A stretch of 12,868 nt of DNA from Pseudolabrys sp. (GCA_029945495.1 JAQSCR010000462.1:1-12868); one strand, 5' to 3'. Shown: positions 1 to 5,810, counted from the stretch's first letter. A program made the numbers and translations. The notes: generated by a model from the sequence alone, not told the origin.

Positions 1-450
1 AGCAACACGCACCGGCACGCGTCGATCGCCGGCCGTAAGAAGAACCCCACGCTCGGCGACCAACAGCTGCGCATTGCCTGGACCCAATACATTGTGATGA
101 TGCTTCTCGCCCGCCGGCAACGCGTCGACCGGCAACGCCAAAGTCGTATCCCATAGCGAGCGCGAACGCAGCAATTGGCCGCGGTCGTCAGTCACCTGCC
201 AATAAAGTCCCGACAGCGGATCGTCGAAGCGCGGATCTGCCGGCGGACGGCTCATGAACAAATTGCCCTGCGGATCGATATCGATGCCGGCGAGCAGTTG
301 CTTGAGATGAATATCGAGATCGTCAGCTATCGTGCGGGTAATATGGCGCTCGAACAGCAGGGTTAAGCCGGCGCCGGCGATCGTCAACGCCACAAGGATC
401 GCGACAATCCCGCCGGCGATAAGCCGCAGCCGCAGCGACCCCCAGCTCAT
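1..450 (-). CDS. sensor histidine kinase, N-terminal part (runs off the window)
   Basis: This is the first 150 codons of a reading frame that continues past the left edge. I translated it from the ATG at 450-448. Residues 11-33 form one hydrophobic membrane helix, followed by a charged stretch (about 34-150) that should be periplasmic and includes the motif FMSRPPADPRF and a GLYWQV strand. This layout, one helix then a sensor domain of about 120 residues, is usual for PhoQ/QseC-type kinases. The HAMP, His-box and ATPase domains would lie outside the window, so the kinase call rests on the N-terminal pattern and on the response regulator just upstream. The start is unusual: the good Shine-Dalgarno (GAGGA, 476-472) is spaced for an ATG at 464, not for this one. 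The frame is also open upstream with a TTG at 456, directly in frame with the regulator stop. Confidence 0.85.
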   Translation of the reverse strand, partial: MSWGSLRLRLIAGGIVAILVALTIAGAGLTLLFERHITRTIADDLDIHLKQLLAGIDIDPQGNLFMSRPPADPRFDDPLSGLYWQVTDDRGQLLRSRSLWDTTLALPVDALPAGEKHHHNVLGPGNAQLLVAERGVLLTAGDRRVPVRVA

Positions 451-472
451 TGGCAAGTACTCATTGGCAAGT
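446..472. repeat. 14-bp tandem duplication at the regulator-kinase junction
   Basis: The 13-mer CTCATTGGCAAGT occurs at 446-458 and again at 460-472, a 14-bp period with one differing base between copies. Each copy carries an ATG on the minus strand. Collapsing it to one copy would put the kinase ATG 7 nt from the GAGGA Shine-Dalgarno. Confidence 0.9.
447..464 (-). other. 5-codon upstream ORF coupled to the kinase start
   Basis: Reading leftward, GAGGA (476-472), a 7-nt spacer and ATG (464-462) form a canonical initiation site. The frame encodes only MSTCQ and ends in a TGA at 449-447, which overlaps the kinase ATG (450-448) as ATGA. Ribosomes loaded at the good site would therefore terminate on the kinase start and could restart there. 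That this functions as a translational coupler is inference. The bases themselves are plain. Confidence 0.5.
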
Positions 473-474
473 CC

Positions 475-1140
475 TCATGCCGGCGTCTCCGGCACCAGAT
501 AGCCAAAGCCGCGCCGTGTCTCGATCAGATCGGGCCCTAATTTCTTGCGTACGCGGCCAATCAAGACTTCCAGCGCATTCGAATCGTGATCTTCGCCATG
601 GCCGTAGACGTTTTCGTCGAGTTCATGCTGCGACAACACTCGGCCACGATGGCGCAACAGGTAGGCGACCAGACGATACTCCAGGGGCGAGAGCGCGATC
701 GGCACGCCGCGCACGCTTACCTTCATCTGCCGTTCGTCGAGCATGATATCGCCGGCTGAAACCACCGATGAGGAATGACCGGCGGTCCGCCGGACGATCG
801 AGCGGAGCCTTGCAAGCAGCTCCTCCATGCGAAACGGTTTCGGCAGGTAGTCGTCGGCGCCGGCGTCGATGCCGTCGACGCGCTCGGCCCAACTGGCACG
901 CGCCGTCAAGATCAATACCGGCATGTGCCGGCCGTTGCTGCGCCAGCGCTTGAGCACCGCCAGCCCGTCCATGCCCGGTAGGCCGAGGTCGAGAATTACC
1001 GCGCCGTAGTCTTCGGTATCGCCCCGGAACCAGGCCTCTTCGCCATCGCGCACAGTTTCGACCACATAACCCGCGGCGGCGAGTGCACTGGCGATATCAG
1101 CCGCTATCCGTCGCTCATCTTCGACGAGAAGCAGGCGCAT
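475..1140 (-). CDS. OmpR/PhoP-family response regulator
   Basis: This is a two-component DNA-binding regulator of 221 residues, the usual length for the OmpR/PhoP class. The receiver domain (about 1-115) has the acidic pair at E7/D8, phosphoacceptor D51 in LILDLGLPGMDG context, T79 and K101 (YLPKPF). A winged-helix output domain (about 125-219) ends in the typical VLIGRVRKKLG and TRRGFGYLV segments. The ATG at 1140 is preferred over a GTG at 1143 because AAGGAG sits 5-6 nt upstream of it and because it overlaps the stop of the PepSY gene as TGATG, a sign of translational coupling. The kinase follows 24 nt after its stop. It probably reads the TGTCAG direct repeats at 1524-1543 and 5791-5810 and so autoregulates (inferred). 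The family is certain. Its stimulus is not, although a PepSY partner is common with PhoP/QseB-like systems. Confidence 0.95.
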   Translation of the reverse strand: MRLLLVEDERRIAADIASALAAAGYVVETVRDGEEAWFRGDTEDYGAVILDLGLPGMDGLAVLKRWRSNGRHMPVLILTARASWAERVDGIDAGADDYLPKPFRMEELLARLRSIVRRTAGHSSSVVSAGDIMLDERQMKVSVRGVPIALSPLEYRLVAYLLRHRGRVLSQHELDENVYGHGEDHDSNALEVLIGRVRKKLGPDLIETRRGFGYLVPETPA

Positions 1141-1481
1141 CACTTCTCCTTGACCCGTTCGATCCTGCCGCTACGCGCGTCGACATAGGCGTCGAACAGT
1201 TGGCCCTTGCTGTCGATGACGCGAAATTCATAGAGCCAACGGCCGTCCTTGCGTTCGATTTCGACGCCGGCGACCTCGCCGGGCAATTGGCCACGCACAG
1301 CCGCCAGAATTTCCGCGAGCGATTTGATTTCGCCGGCATCGACGGCGCGGCGGATTTCATCGCGACTGTGTTCATCACGACGGTGGTCATCGCGATCGCG
1401 CGCCGCCGCCGGCACGGCAGCCGTCAGCGCGGCCGCGACCAGCGCCATTGCAATTCCGGTTCGGAAGTCAGGCAAACGCAT
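1140..1481 (-). CDS. secreted PepSY-domain protein
   Basis: A 113-residue exported protein. Residues 1-27 are a Sec-type signal peptide (hydrophobic IAMALVAAALTAAV, cleavage near AAA|RD). A short acidic/basic/His linker, RDRDDHRRDEHSRDE (about 28-42), is followed by one PepSY domain (about 43-112) with the closing strand FDAYVDARSGRIERV. PepSY domains are small periplasmic modules, often next to two-component genes, thought to modulate a sensor or protease. Here it is first in an operon with a response regulator and a kinase, so it probably tunes the kinase sensor domain (inference). The frame is open further upstream, but ATG 1481 starts the signal peptide and sits about 21 nt after the predicted transcription start. 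The Shine-Dalgarno is weak (TTAGGG region). Its His/Arg/Asp linker resembles the tail of the small secreted protein at 5440-5700. Confidence 0.85.
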   Translation of the reverse strand: MRLPDFRTGIAMALVAAALTAAVPAAARDRDDHRRDEHSRDEIRRAVDAGEIKSLAEILAAVRGQLPGEVAGVEIERKDGRWLYEFRVIDSKGQLFDAYVDARSGRIERVKEK

Positions 1482-1508
1482 GAATCTACACACCCTAAGG
1501 AACGCGGC

Positions 1509-1543
1509 AGTATGCCGCAAATGACCTGACAATTGGCTGACAT
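1509..1543 (-). promoter_or_regulatory. PhoP-type operator and promoter of the PepSY/two-component operon
   Basis: On the minus strand TGTCAG (1542-1537), a 5-nt spacer and TGTCAG (1531-1526) make an 11-bp-period direct repeat, the geometry bound by OmpR/PhoP dimers. Exactly 11 nt downstream is CATACT (1514-1509), a -10-like hexamer. There is no proper -35, as expected when an activator replaces it; E. coli PhoP boxes sit about 11-12 nt from the -10. Transcription would start near 1502, about 20 nt before the ATG at 1481. Binding by the adjacent regulator is inferred. Confidence 0.6.
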
Positions 1544-1546
1544 GGA

Positions 1547-1566
1547 TCAAAAGGTCGCCGTTTTGA
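1547..1566. repeat. inverted repeat TCAAAA-N8-TTTTGA next to the operator
   Basis: Arms TCAAAA (1547-1552) and TTTTGA (1561-1566) are perfect. An overlapping pair GGTC (1553-1556) and GACC (1565-1568) shares the same space. It lies just upstream of the TGTCAG box and could be a second regulator site. With arms this short, chance cannot be excluded. Confidence 0.35.
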
Positions 1567-1574
1567 CCTGCCGC

Positions 1575-1597
1575 TGGCGCCGCGATCCTCGGCGCCG
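1575..1597 (-). terminator. GC-rich hairpin downstream of apbE
   Basis: GGCGCCG (1576-1582), a 7-nt loop and CGGCGCC (1590-1596) form a perfect 7-bp stem about 75 nt past the apbE stop. No T-run follows it on the minus strand, so it is at best a Rho-assisted or weak terminator insulating the flavin module from the two-component operon. Confidence 0.35.
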
Positions 1598-1670
1598 CAG
1601 CCACCGCGCTTCGGTAGCTCGCTCGGCAATTCTCATCGCAAAATATGCCAACCCGCGAATGCTCTGTTGC

Positions 1671-2624
1671 TCATAGCGATGATAAAACCGAACCGTCACT
1701 CAGGACGAAAATGGTCTCGATGCCCTGCGCCGCAGCCATCTGCTGCCCGGCTTTTTCACCGAGCACCATGAGGGCTGTCGCCCAAGCGTCCGCGTCCATA
1801 CAGGTCGGCGCCAATACCGAAACGGAGGCGAGGTTGTTGTCCAGCGGTGCTTCGGTCTTCGGATTCATCGTGTGGGACAGGATCTTGCCGTTCAATTCGA
1901 TCCAGTGGCGGTAATTGCCTGAGGTGGCGACGGCCATGTCGGTCAGCTCGATGACTCCCATCGCATCGCGGATGCTGCGTTCCGGGCGTTCCAGCGCGAC
2001 GGCCCAGGGCGAGCCGTCTGGCTTTAGGCCTTTCGCGCGCATTTCACCGTCGATCCAAACGAGCCAGGACGGGACCGCAAACGCCTCCATCACGCGTGCC
2101 AATTCGTCCACTCCATATCCCTTTGCAATCCCCGACAGATCGAGGGACAGGGGAGCGTGTTTGCGCGCGCGCAGCCCGACCTCATCCAGCTCCAGGGCGG
2201 TTGTTGTGATCGGCCGTGCCTGTCCCGCAAATGCCCCGATCCGGTCCGTGTCCGGCTTGGGTCCCGCGGCGCCAAATCCCCAGGCAGCGACCAGGTTGCC
2301 CACGCCAATATCGAACGCGCCGTTCGAGGCTCGCCCGATTCTGAGCGAAGCTGCCAGTACGGTCGTCAGTTCGCGCGGGATCGTTATCCAGTCGCCCACC
2401 GGCGAGGCGTTCAATTGGTTGAGGTCGGAGTTAGGCTTCCAGGTCGACATCTGCCGGTCGACCCGGTCAACCGCCTCGAACAATGCGGCGCCAATCGCTT
2501 CGATGTCGGCGCCATCCGGTGCGAAGAACACAGCCGAGTACCGCGTGCCCATGGTGGGGCCATTCAACGCATGTCGCACCAGCGGCACGCTGCTGCGAAA
2601 CCGAATAGCGAGATTAGTAGACAT
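1671..2624 (-). CDS. apbE: FAD:protein FMN transferase ApbE
   Basis: ApbE transfers FMN from FAD onto a Ser/Thr of a target protein through a phosphodiester bond. The 317-residue length is normal. Hallmarks in order are NGPTMGTRYS (21-30), MSTWKPNSDLNQLN (59-72), NGAFDIGVGNLVAAWGFG (101-118), LDLSGIAKGYGVDELARVM (161-179), MAVATSGNYRHW (230-241), LSHTMNPKTEAPLDNNLASV (249-268) and the metal/flavin segment MDADAWATALMVLG (276-289). Two points are odd. There is no signal peptide or lipobox, although many ApbE proteins are periplasmic lipoproteins. The usual IGGE loop reads WIDGEMRAKG (190-199), with the first Gly replaced by Asp. The gene overlaps the reductase gene by 11 nt and is the last of the module. 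Its likely substrate is the DUF2271 protein encoded upstream, with modification perhaps before export. Confidence 0.93.
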   Translation of the reverse strand: MSTNLAIRFRSSVPLVRHALNGPTMGTRYSAVFFAPDGADIEAIGAALFEAVDRVDRQMSTWKPNSDLNQLNASPVGDWITIPRELTTVLAASLRIGRASNGAFDIGVGNLVAAWGFGAAGPKPDTDRIGAFAGQARPITTTALELDEVGLRARKHAPLSLDLSGIAKGYGVDELARVMEAFAVPSWLVWIDGEMRAKGLKPDGSPWAVALERPERSIRDAMGVIELTDMAVATSGNYRHWIELNGKILSHTMNPKTEAPLDNNLASVSVLAPTCMDADAWATALMVLGEKAGQQMAAAQGIETIFVLSDGSVLSSL

Positions 2625-4830
2625 CTTCGAGGTACCGCCCGGTTGATTTCAGCGTCTGGAGTTCCAGGCCCATCGGTCCGATGATCGCTTCCAGGCCACG
2701 CGCCACGCCCGTCGCCATGTCGCGCCCGCCGCAAACCAGCACCTGGGCGCCGCGCTGGATCAAATCGCGCAACTCGTTTGCATCCGACGCGATCCGATCC
2801 TGCACATAGCCGCCGCCGGAGACGCGCGAGAAGATCGTGCTGAGGTGTGTCAGCCGCCGGTCGGCGAGGTATTTCGTCATTTCGCCCTCGTAGAGAAAAT
2901 CCGATGCCGGGTCGCGGCCGCCCCAGTAGAGGTGCACGCGGCGCCGGCCGGCATTGTGCCGGATGAAGCCTGCAAGAGGCCCGATCCCGGTGCCAGCACC
3001 AATGAGGATCAGCGGCGCCTTGCCGCGAGCCGGACGGAACGCGGGGTTCTTGCGGAGGAACGCTTCGATCCTGACGCCGGGTTCGAGCTCATGCAAAAAA
3101 CTCGAGCAAAGGCCGCCCGGATGTTTGCGCACGCAAATCTCAAGCACGCCGTCGCGATTGCTGGACGCGAGCGAATAGAACCGCGGCAGATCGCTGCCAG
3201 GCGGCAGGATGCCAACCAGGTCGCCCGGCTCGAATTCCGGCAGGCGGGGCGCACGCAGGCGTCGCCAGAAACTCGCGTTGAGGGTCGCCTTCGGTGCGGC
3301 AAAGCGCAGGATGACGGTGGGAGCCTGAACCTCGGCGCCGTAGTCGACACGCTCGATCAACTCCAATGCGATGGTTTTCGGACGCGCGGCGACGTGGGTG
3401 AGCGTCAATTCCGTGCCCAACGTATTGCCCAGGTCCTTGCCCCACCGGGCGAATTCTTGGGCCGATTGCCGGTCAATGCACGCGAGCTTCGACAGTACGG
3501 GCCAGCCCCGGGCATGAAGTGCGGCGGCGACATCCTCGGCGAACCGGCAGAAGTGGGGGAAGCTGCGGTCGCCAAATCCCAAGACGGCCACGGGCAGGGG
3601 ATGCTTCACTGCGTCAAGCCGCGCGAGAAAGCGCTTGGCCGAGGCCGGCGCCGCGCCGTCGCCATAGGTGGCGGTCAGGATGAGCATCCTTGCGGCATTG
3701 GCGTAGGCCGGCACCAGTCGATTCATCGGGGCTGTGTGAACGCGGTGTCCGGCTTGTGTCAGCGCGGCGTGCAACGTGCCCGCAAAACCCCAGGTGCTGT
3801 TGCCCTCGCTGCCGACAAGAATGATCGTGTCGGCGGATTGCGCACCGACATTGTGCGGGATCCGCGGCAGCGCGCTGCGGCGCTTCCACCAGATGAGAGC
3901 GCCGAACGCGGAGAGAAACGGGACGGTCAACGCCGCGAGTGCAAGGATCAGGGCCAATGGCCACAGCCCTTGTCCGGTATGCAGCATATAGATCGTCTCG
4001 TAGACTTGGCGGCCCAAGCCGTGCGGCTGATAACCCAACATCGCGCCAGTGGCCGCATCGACATGGCCGATGCCCTGCGCGGTATTCAGGACATAAAAAT
4101 CGGAGAGGTCGCCGGCTTTGGGGAATGCCAGTTCTCGCAGGTCCGTCACGTCCACCGACTTGAGCGCCGCAAGCTGGGCGACCGGCGCACGCGCGCCGCC
4201 GTTTACGTCGGTCAGGACGCTGGGCTCGACGATCGCGCCGTCCGGCAGTGCGCCGAACGTTGCAAGCGACATATAGCAGCCCGTCAGCGCCGACAGCATC
4301 AGCCCAAGCACCGCGAAACGACCGAGTTCGGTATGCCATCGTTGCGATGCCGTACCGCAGACCGGACGCAGGATCGCCGTCCAGCCGCCCATTCGCGCCG
4401 CCAACATCATGGCTCCCGAGATCGACAACACGACCATGGCCAGCGCGCCGATCCCCGCCGCCGCGCGACCCGCATCGCCCATCAGAAACGAGCGGTGCAG
4501 ATTGGTGACGAATCGAATGAAATCCGACGGTGCGTAAGGCCCGATCGTCTGTCCGCTCTTCGGGTCGACCAGATCCGCCGCCGCCCGGTCGCCGTCGAAG
4601 TAATACGCGATGACCGCACCGGACGCGGTCTTCACGATCCGGTCGACCTCACGATGGTTCGCTGTTACGGCCTCGGCTAGCGCCGCCACACTGATCTGTC
4701 CGGCCGTCGGCGGCGTATTGGCGGCCCGTTGCAGTATCGGATCGAGCGAAAGGATCGCACCCGTGACGGCCAGCATGACGACCAGAATGGCAGCGAGCAG
4801 ACCCGGCAGTGCATGGAATTGGCGAAGCAT
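2614..4830 (-). CDS. membrane flavoreductase: PepSY-type TM domain fused to flavodoxin and FAD/NAD(P)H reductase
   Basis: A 738-residue fusion predicted to carry electrons from cytosolic NAD(P)H through FAD and FMN into the membrane. Residues 1-320 hold four hydrophobic helices (about 8-30, 122-145, 171-192, 288-315) with periplasmic PepSY-like loops and conserved His positions (H112 in LHRSF, H166 in RWHTELG, H284 in LHTGQG) that could bind heme. A flavodoxin domain (about 334-470) shows VGSEGNSTWGFA, TATYGDGAAPASA and LGFGDRSFPHFC. The CPR/sulfite-reductase-like domain follows: FAD-binding RFYSLASS (550-557) and GGLCSSFL (572-579), the nucleotide-binding IGAGTGIGPLAGF (610-622), CGGRDMA (700-706), and a C-terminal GRYLEDVY whose last Tyr is placed to stack on FAD. 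The ATG at 4830 precedes the first helix; GGAAA lies 8 nt upstream. It starts 22 nt after the DUF2271 gene and overlaps apbE by 11 nt. Often annotated as sulfite reductase flavoprotein subunit, but no hemoprotein partner is encoded here. Confidence 0.9.
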   Translation of the reverse strand: MLRQFHALPGLLAAILVVMLAVTGAILSLDPILQRAANTPPTAGQISVAALAEAVTANHREVDRIVKTASGAVIAYYFDGDRAAADLVDPKSGQTIGPYAPSDFIRFVTNLHRSFLMGDAGRAAAGIGALAMVVLSISGAMMLAARMGGWTAILRPVCGTASQRWHTELGRFAVLGLMLSALTGCYMSLATFGALPDGAIVEPSVLTDVNGGARAPVAQLAALKSVDVTDLRELAFPKAGDLSDFYVLNTAQGIGHVDAATGAMLGYQPHGLGRQVYETIYMLHTGQGLWPLALILALAALTVPFLSAFGALIWWKRRSALPRIPHNVGAQSADTIILVGSEGNSTWGFAGTLHAALTQAGHRVHTAPMNRLVPAYANAARMLILTATYGDGAAPASAKRFLARLDAVKHPLPVAVLGFGDRSFPHFCRFAEDVAAALHARGWPVLSKLACIDRQSAQEFARWGKDLGNTLGTELTLTHVAARPKTIALELIERVDYGAEVQAPTVILRFAAPKATLNASFWRRLRAPRLPEFEPGDLVGILPPGSDLPRFYSLASSNRDGVLEICVRKHPGGLCSSFLHELEPGVRIEAFLRKNPAFRPARGKAPLILIGAGTGIGPLAGFIRHNAGRRRVHLYWGGRDPASDFLYEGEMTKYLADRRLTHLSTIFSRVSGGGYVQDRIASDANELRDLIQRGAQVLVCGGRDMATGVARGLEAIIGPMGLELQTLKSTGRYLEDVY

Positions 4831-4852
4831 GGCGGCGTTTCCGTTTTTTCGA

Positions 4853-5314
4853 TCACATGTCGAAGCTGAAGGACTTCACATAGCCTTTGCCGGACACGGG
4901 CTTGCCCGCATTGGCGGCAGTCAACGGCACTACAACTTCGGCGGCATTTTCGCGTCCGTTTTCCACCGCGCTGTCGATGCGGATTTGATAGCCGGCATCG
5001 ATCAGCGCATCGGCGACGTTGACACTGACTTTCAGCGATTGGCCGCTACCGACGCTGGCCCCGGTGATGCCGTCGACGTTCCGCCTCTCGCCGCGGCTCC
5101 AGTCGCGCAGATGGCTATGGTATTTTGCCTTCCCGCCCGCCACCCGGAGCGTCGAGTGGAATTTGCCCTGTGCATCGGTCAAATAGATCGCCAGATAGGC
5201 TCCGTTGCCGCCATAGCCTTTCAATGTCGTGTTTAGCGTGACGGTTTTCGCCTGGGCCAGTGCGGGAAATGCAATGGCGGCTGCAAGGCCAAGGGCGACG
5301 GCATATTTCTTCAT
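4853..5314 (-). CDS. secreted DUF2271-family protein, predicted to carry covalent FMN
   Basis: A 153-residue exported protein. Residues 1-22 are a Sec signal peptide (MKKYAVALGLAAAIAFPALAQA, cleavage before K23). The mature part looks like a beta-rich domain with YGGNGAYLAIYLTDAQGKF (34-52), HSHLRDWSRG (66-75) and a C-terminal SGKGYVKSFSFDM. The key feature is D81-G82-I83-T84-G85-A86-S87, an exact match to the ApbE flavinylation signature Dxx(S/T)GA(S/T), with S87 as likely FMN acceptor. DUF2271 proteins are known to occur with PepSY-type membrane reductases and ApbE, and the downstream reductase and apbE genes fit this exactly. Start: ATG 5314 has GGAGAG 5-6 nt upstream. Its probable role is a periplasmic electron carrier or reductase receiving electrons from the membrane flavoreductase. 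The DUF2271 assignment is from remembered family features. Confidence 0.85.
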   Translation of the reverse strand: MKKYAVALGLAAAIAFPALAQAKTVTLNTTLKGYGGNGAYLAIYLTDAQGKFHSTLRVAGGKAKYHSHLRDWSRGERRNVDGITGASVGSGQSLKVSVNVADALIDAGYQIRIDSAVENGRENAAEVVVPLTAANAGKPVSGKGYVKSFSFDM

Positions 5315-5364
5315 TTTAGCTCTCCAGTGTTCGCGTCTGCTTGTCGGAGAAGTGCTTCAGGCCA

Positions 5365-5397
5365 TCAGCGCTAGCGACAGGCCGCCGCTAGCACTGG
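5365..5397. repeat. hairpin between the small secreted protein gene and the DUF2271 gene
   Basis: GCTAGCG (5370-5376), a 9-nt loop and CGCTAGC (5386-5392) form a perfect 7-bp stem. Past one mismatch (5369/5393) the pairing continues for 3 more bp plus a wobble pair. No T-run follows on either side. It could be a processing or stabilising element that sets the ratio of the two transcripts, or a Rho-type attenuator. Confidence 0.5.
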
Positions 5398-5439
5398 GAT
5401 TTACGGGCCGCACTTTCATGAGATTGAGCCGTGGCCTGA

Positions 5440-5700
5440 TCAACGACGGTCGCTTCGCTCGCGCGCTTCGTCGTGGCGTTCACGGGACTCGTCATGGCGA
5501 TCACGGGACTCGTTGTGGCGATCACGTGAAGTTTCTTCCCGCGCGTTTCGATCATGCTGGCCGGCGCCGCTGCCGTCCGATGACTCGCTTTGCACGCGGC
5601 TCGCGTCGCGTTCGCCCGTATTCAGTCTGTCGCTGGCCTGGGCCACTGAGGCGACCCCGATCAGTGCGAGAATCGAGCCGAGGATGATTGTCTTGCGCAT
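5440..5700 (-). CDS. small secreted protein with Arg/Asp/His heptad repeats
   Basis: I do not recognise a named family. The 86-residue product has a clear signal peptide (residues 1-22, ending in VAQA|S) and a short, very polar mature chain. The last 28 residues are four 7-residue repeats, RDRHNES, RDRHDES, RERHDEA and RERSDRR (59-86), so the tail is strongly charged with regularly spaced His and Asp/Glu. This could bind metal ions, heme or an acidic surface, or form a charged helix; none of these is shown. The start is firm: AGGAG (5712-5708) lies 7 nt before ATG 5700. It is first in the run leading to the DUF2271, reductase and apbE genes, 125 nt before DUF2271, and its leader can fold over the ribosome-binding site. 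The repeat resembles the linker of the PepSY protein at 1140-1481. Confidence 0.8.
   Translation of the reverse strand: MRKTIILGSILALIGVASVAQASDRLNTGERDASRVQSESSDGSGAGQHDRNAREETSRDRHNESRDRHDESRERHDEARERSDRR
5469..5531. repeat. three 21-bp in-frame tandem repeats
   Basis: Units at 5469-5489, 5490-5510 and 5511-5531 differ at only a few bases and encode the RD/ERH(N/D)E heptads of the small secreted protein. Being 21 bp long they can expand or contract without a frameshift, so strain-to-strain length variation is plausible. Confidence 0.85.
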
Positions 5701-5754
5701 TTCCGATCTCCTACGTCTGTGTTTGGCCGCTCATTCGGCGGCGACGTAGGGGAA
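5701..5754 (-). promoter_or_regulatory. 5' leader stem-loop that hides the ribosome-binding site
   Basis: On the minus-strand RNA, CCTACGTC (5750-5743) pairs perfectly with GACGTAGG (5717-5710); the latter includes the AGG of the AGGAG Shine-Dalgarno. The pairing can extend past a 5-nt bulge as TTCC (5754-5751) with GGAA (5704-5701), directly before the ATG at 5700. A small inner stem (GCCG 5726-5729 with CGGC 5736-5739) caps the loop. Such a fold would repress translation until melted or displaced. The pairing is visible; the regulation is inferred. Confidence 0.55.
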
Positions 5755-5790
5755 CCTGCCCGAGTGCCGGTGACGGCCACCTGATGGCCT

Positions 5791-5810
5791 ATGTCAGCCA
5801 TCTGTCAGGT
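5791..5810 (+). promoter_or_regulatory. second TGTCAG direct-repeat operator
   Basis: TGTCAG (5792-5797), a 5-nt spacer and TGTCAG (5803-5808) reproduce the site upstream of the PepSY/two-component operon; 18 of the 20 bases at 5791-5810 match. It lies about 90 bp before the small secreted protein gene but is oriented rightward, away from it. A partial leftward half-site (ACCTGAT, 5779-5785) makes the region roughly palindromic. It is probably bound by the same regulator, controlling either the leftward flavin module or an unannotated rightward transcript. Confidence 0.6.

Noticed and set aside
1482..1604. 41-residue N-terminal extension of the PepSY protein
   Set aside because: It would place the operator and -10 inside the coding region and bury the signal peptide. 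The internal ATG 1481 starts a normal signal peptide.
2845..4680. 611-codon open frame on the plus strand
   Set aside because: It is antisense to the flavoreductase, whose domains and motifs are unmistakable. The product is rich in Arg/Gln/Gly/Ala with no family features, as expected for a GC-rich shadow frame.
5469..5531. Tandem repeats as a possible CRISPR fragment
   Set aside because: The 21-bp units abut with no spacers and are in-frame codons of a secreted protein.
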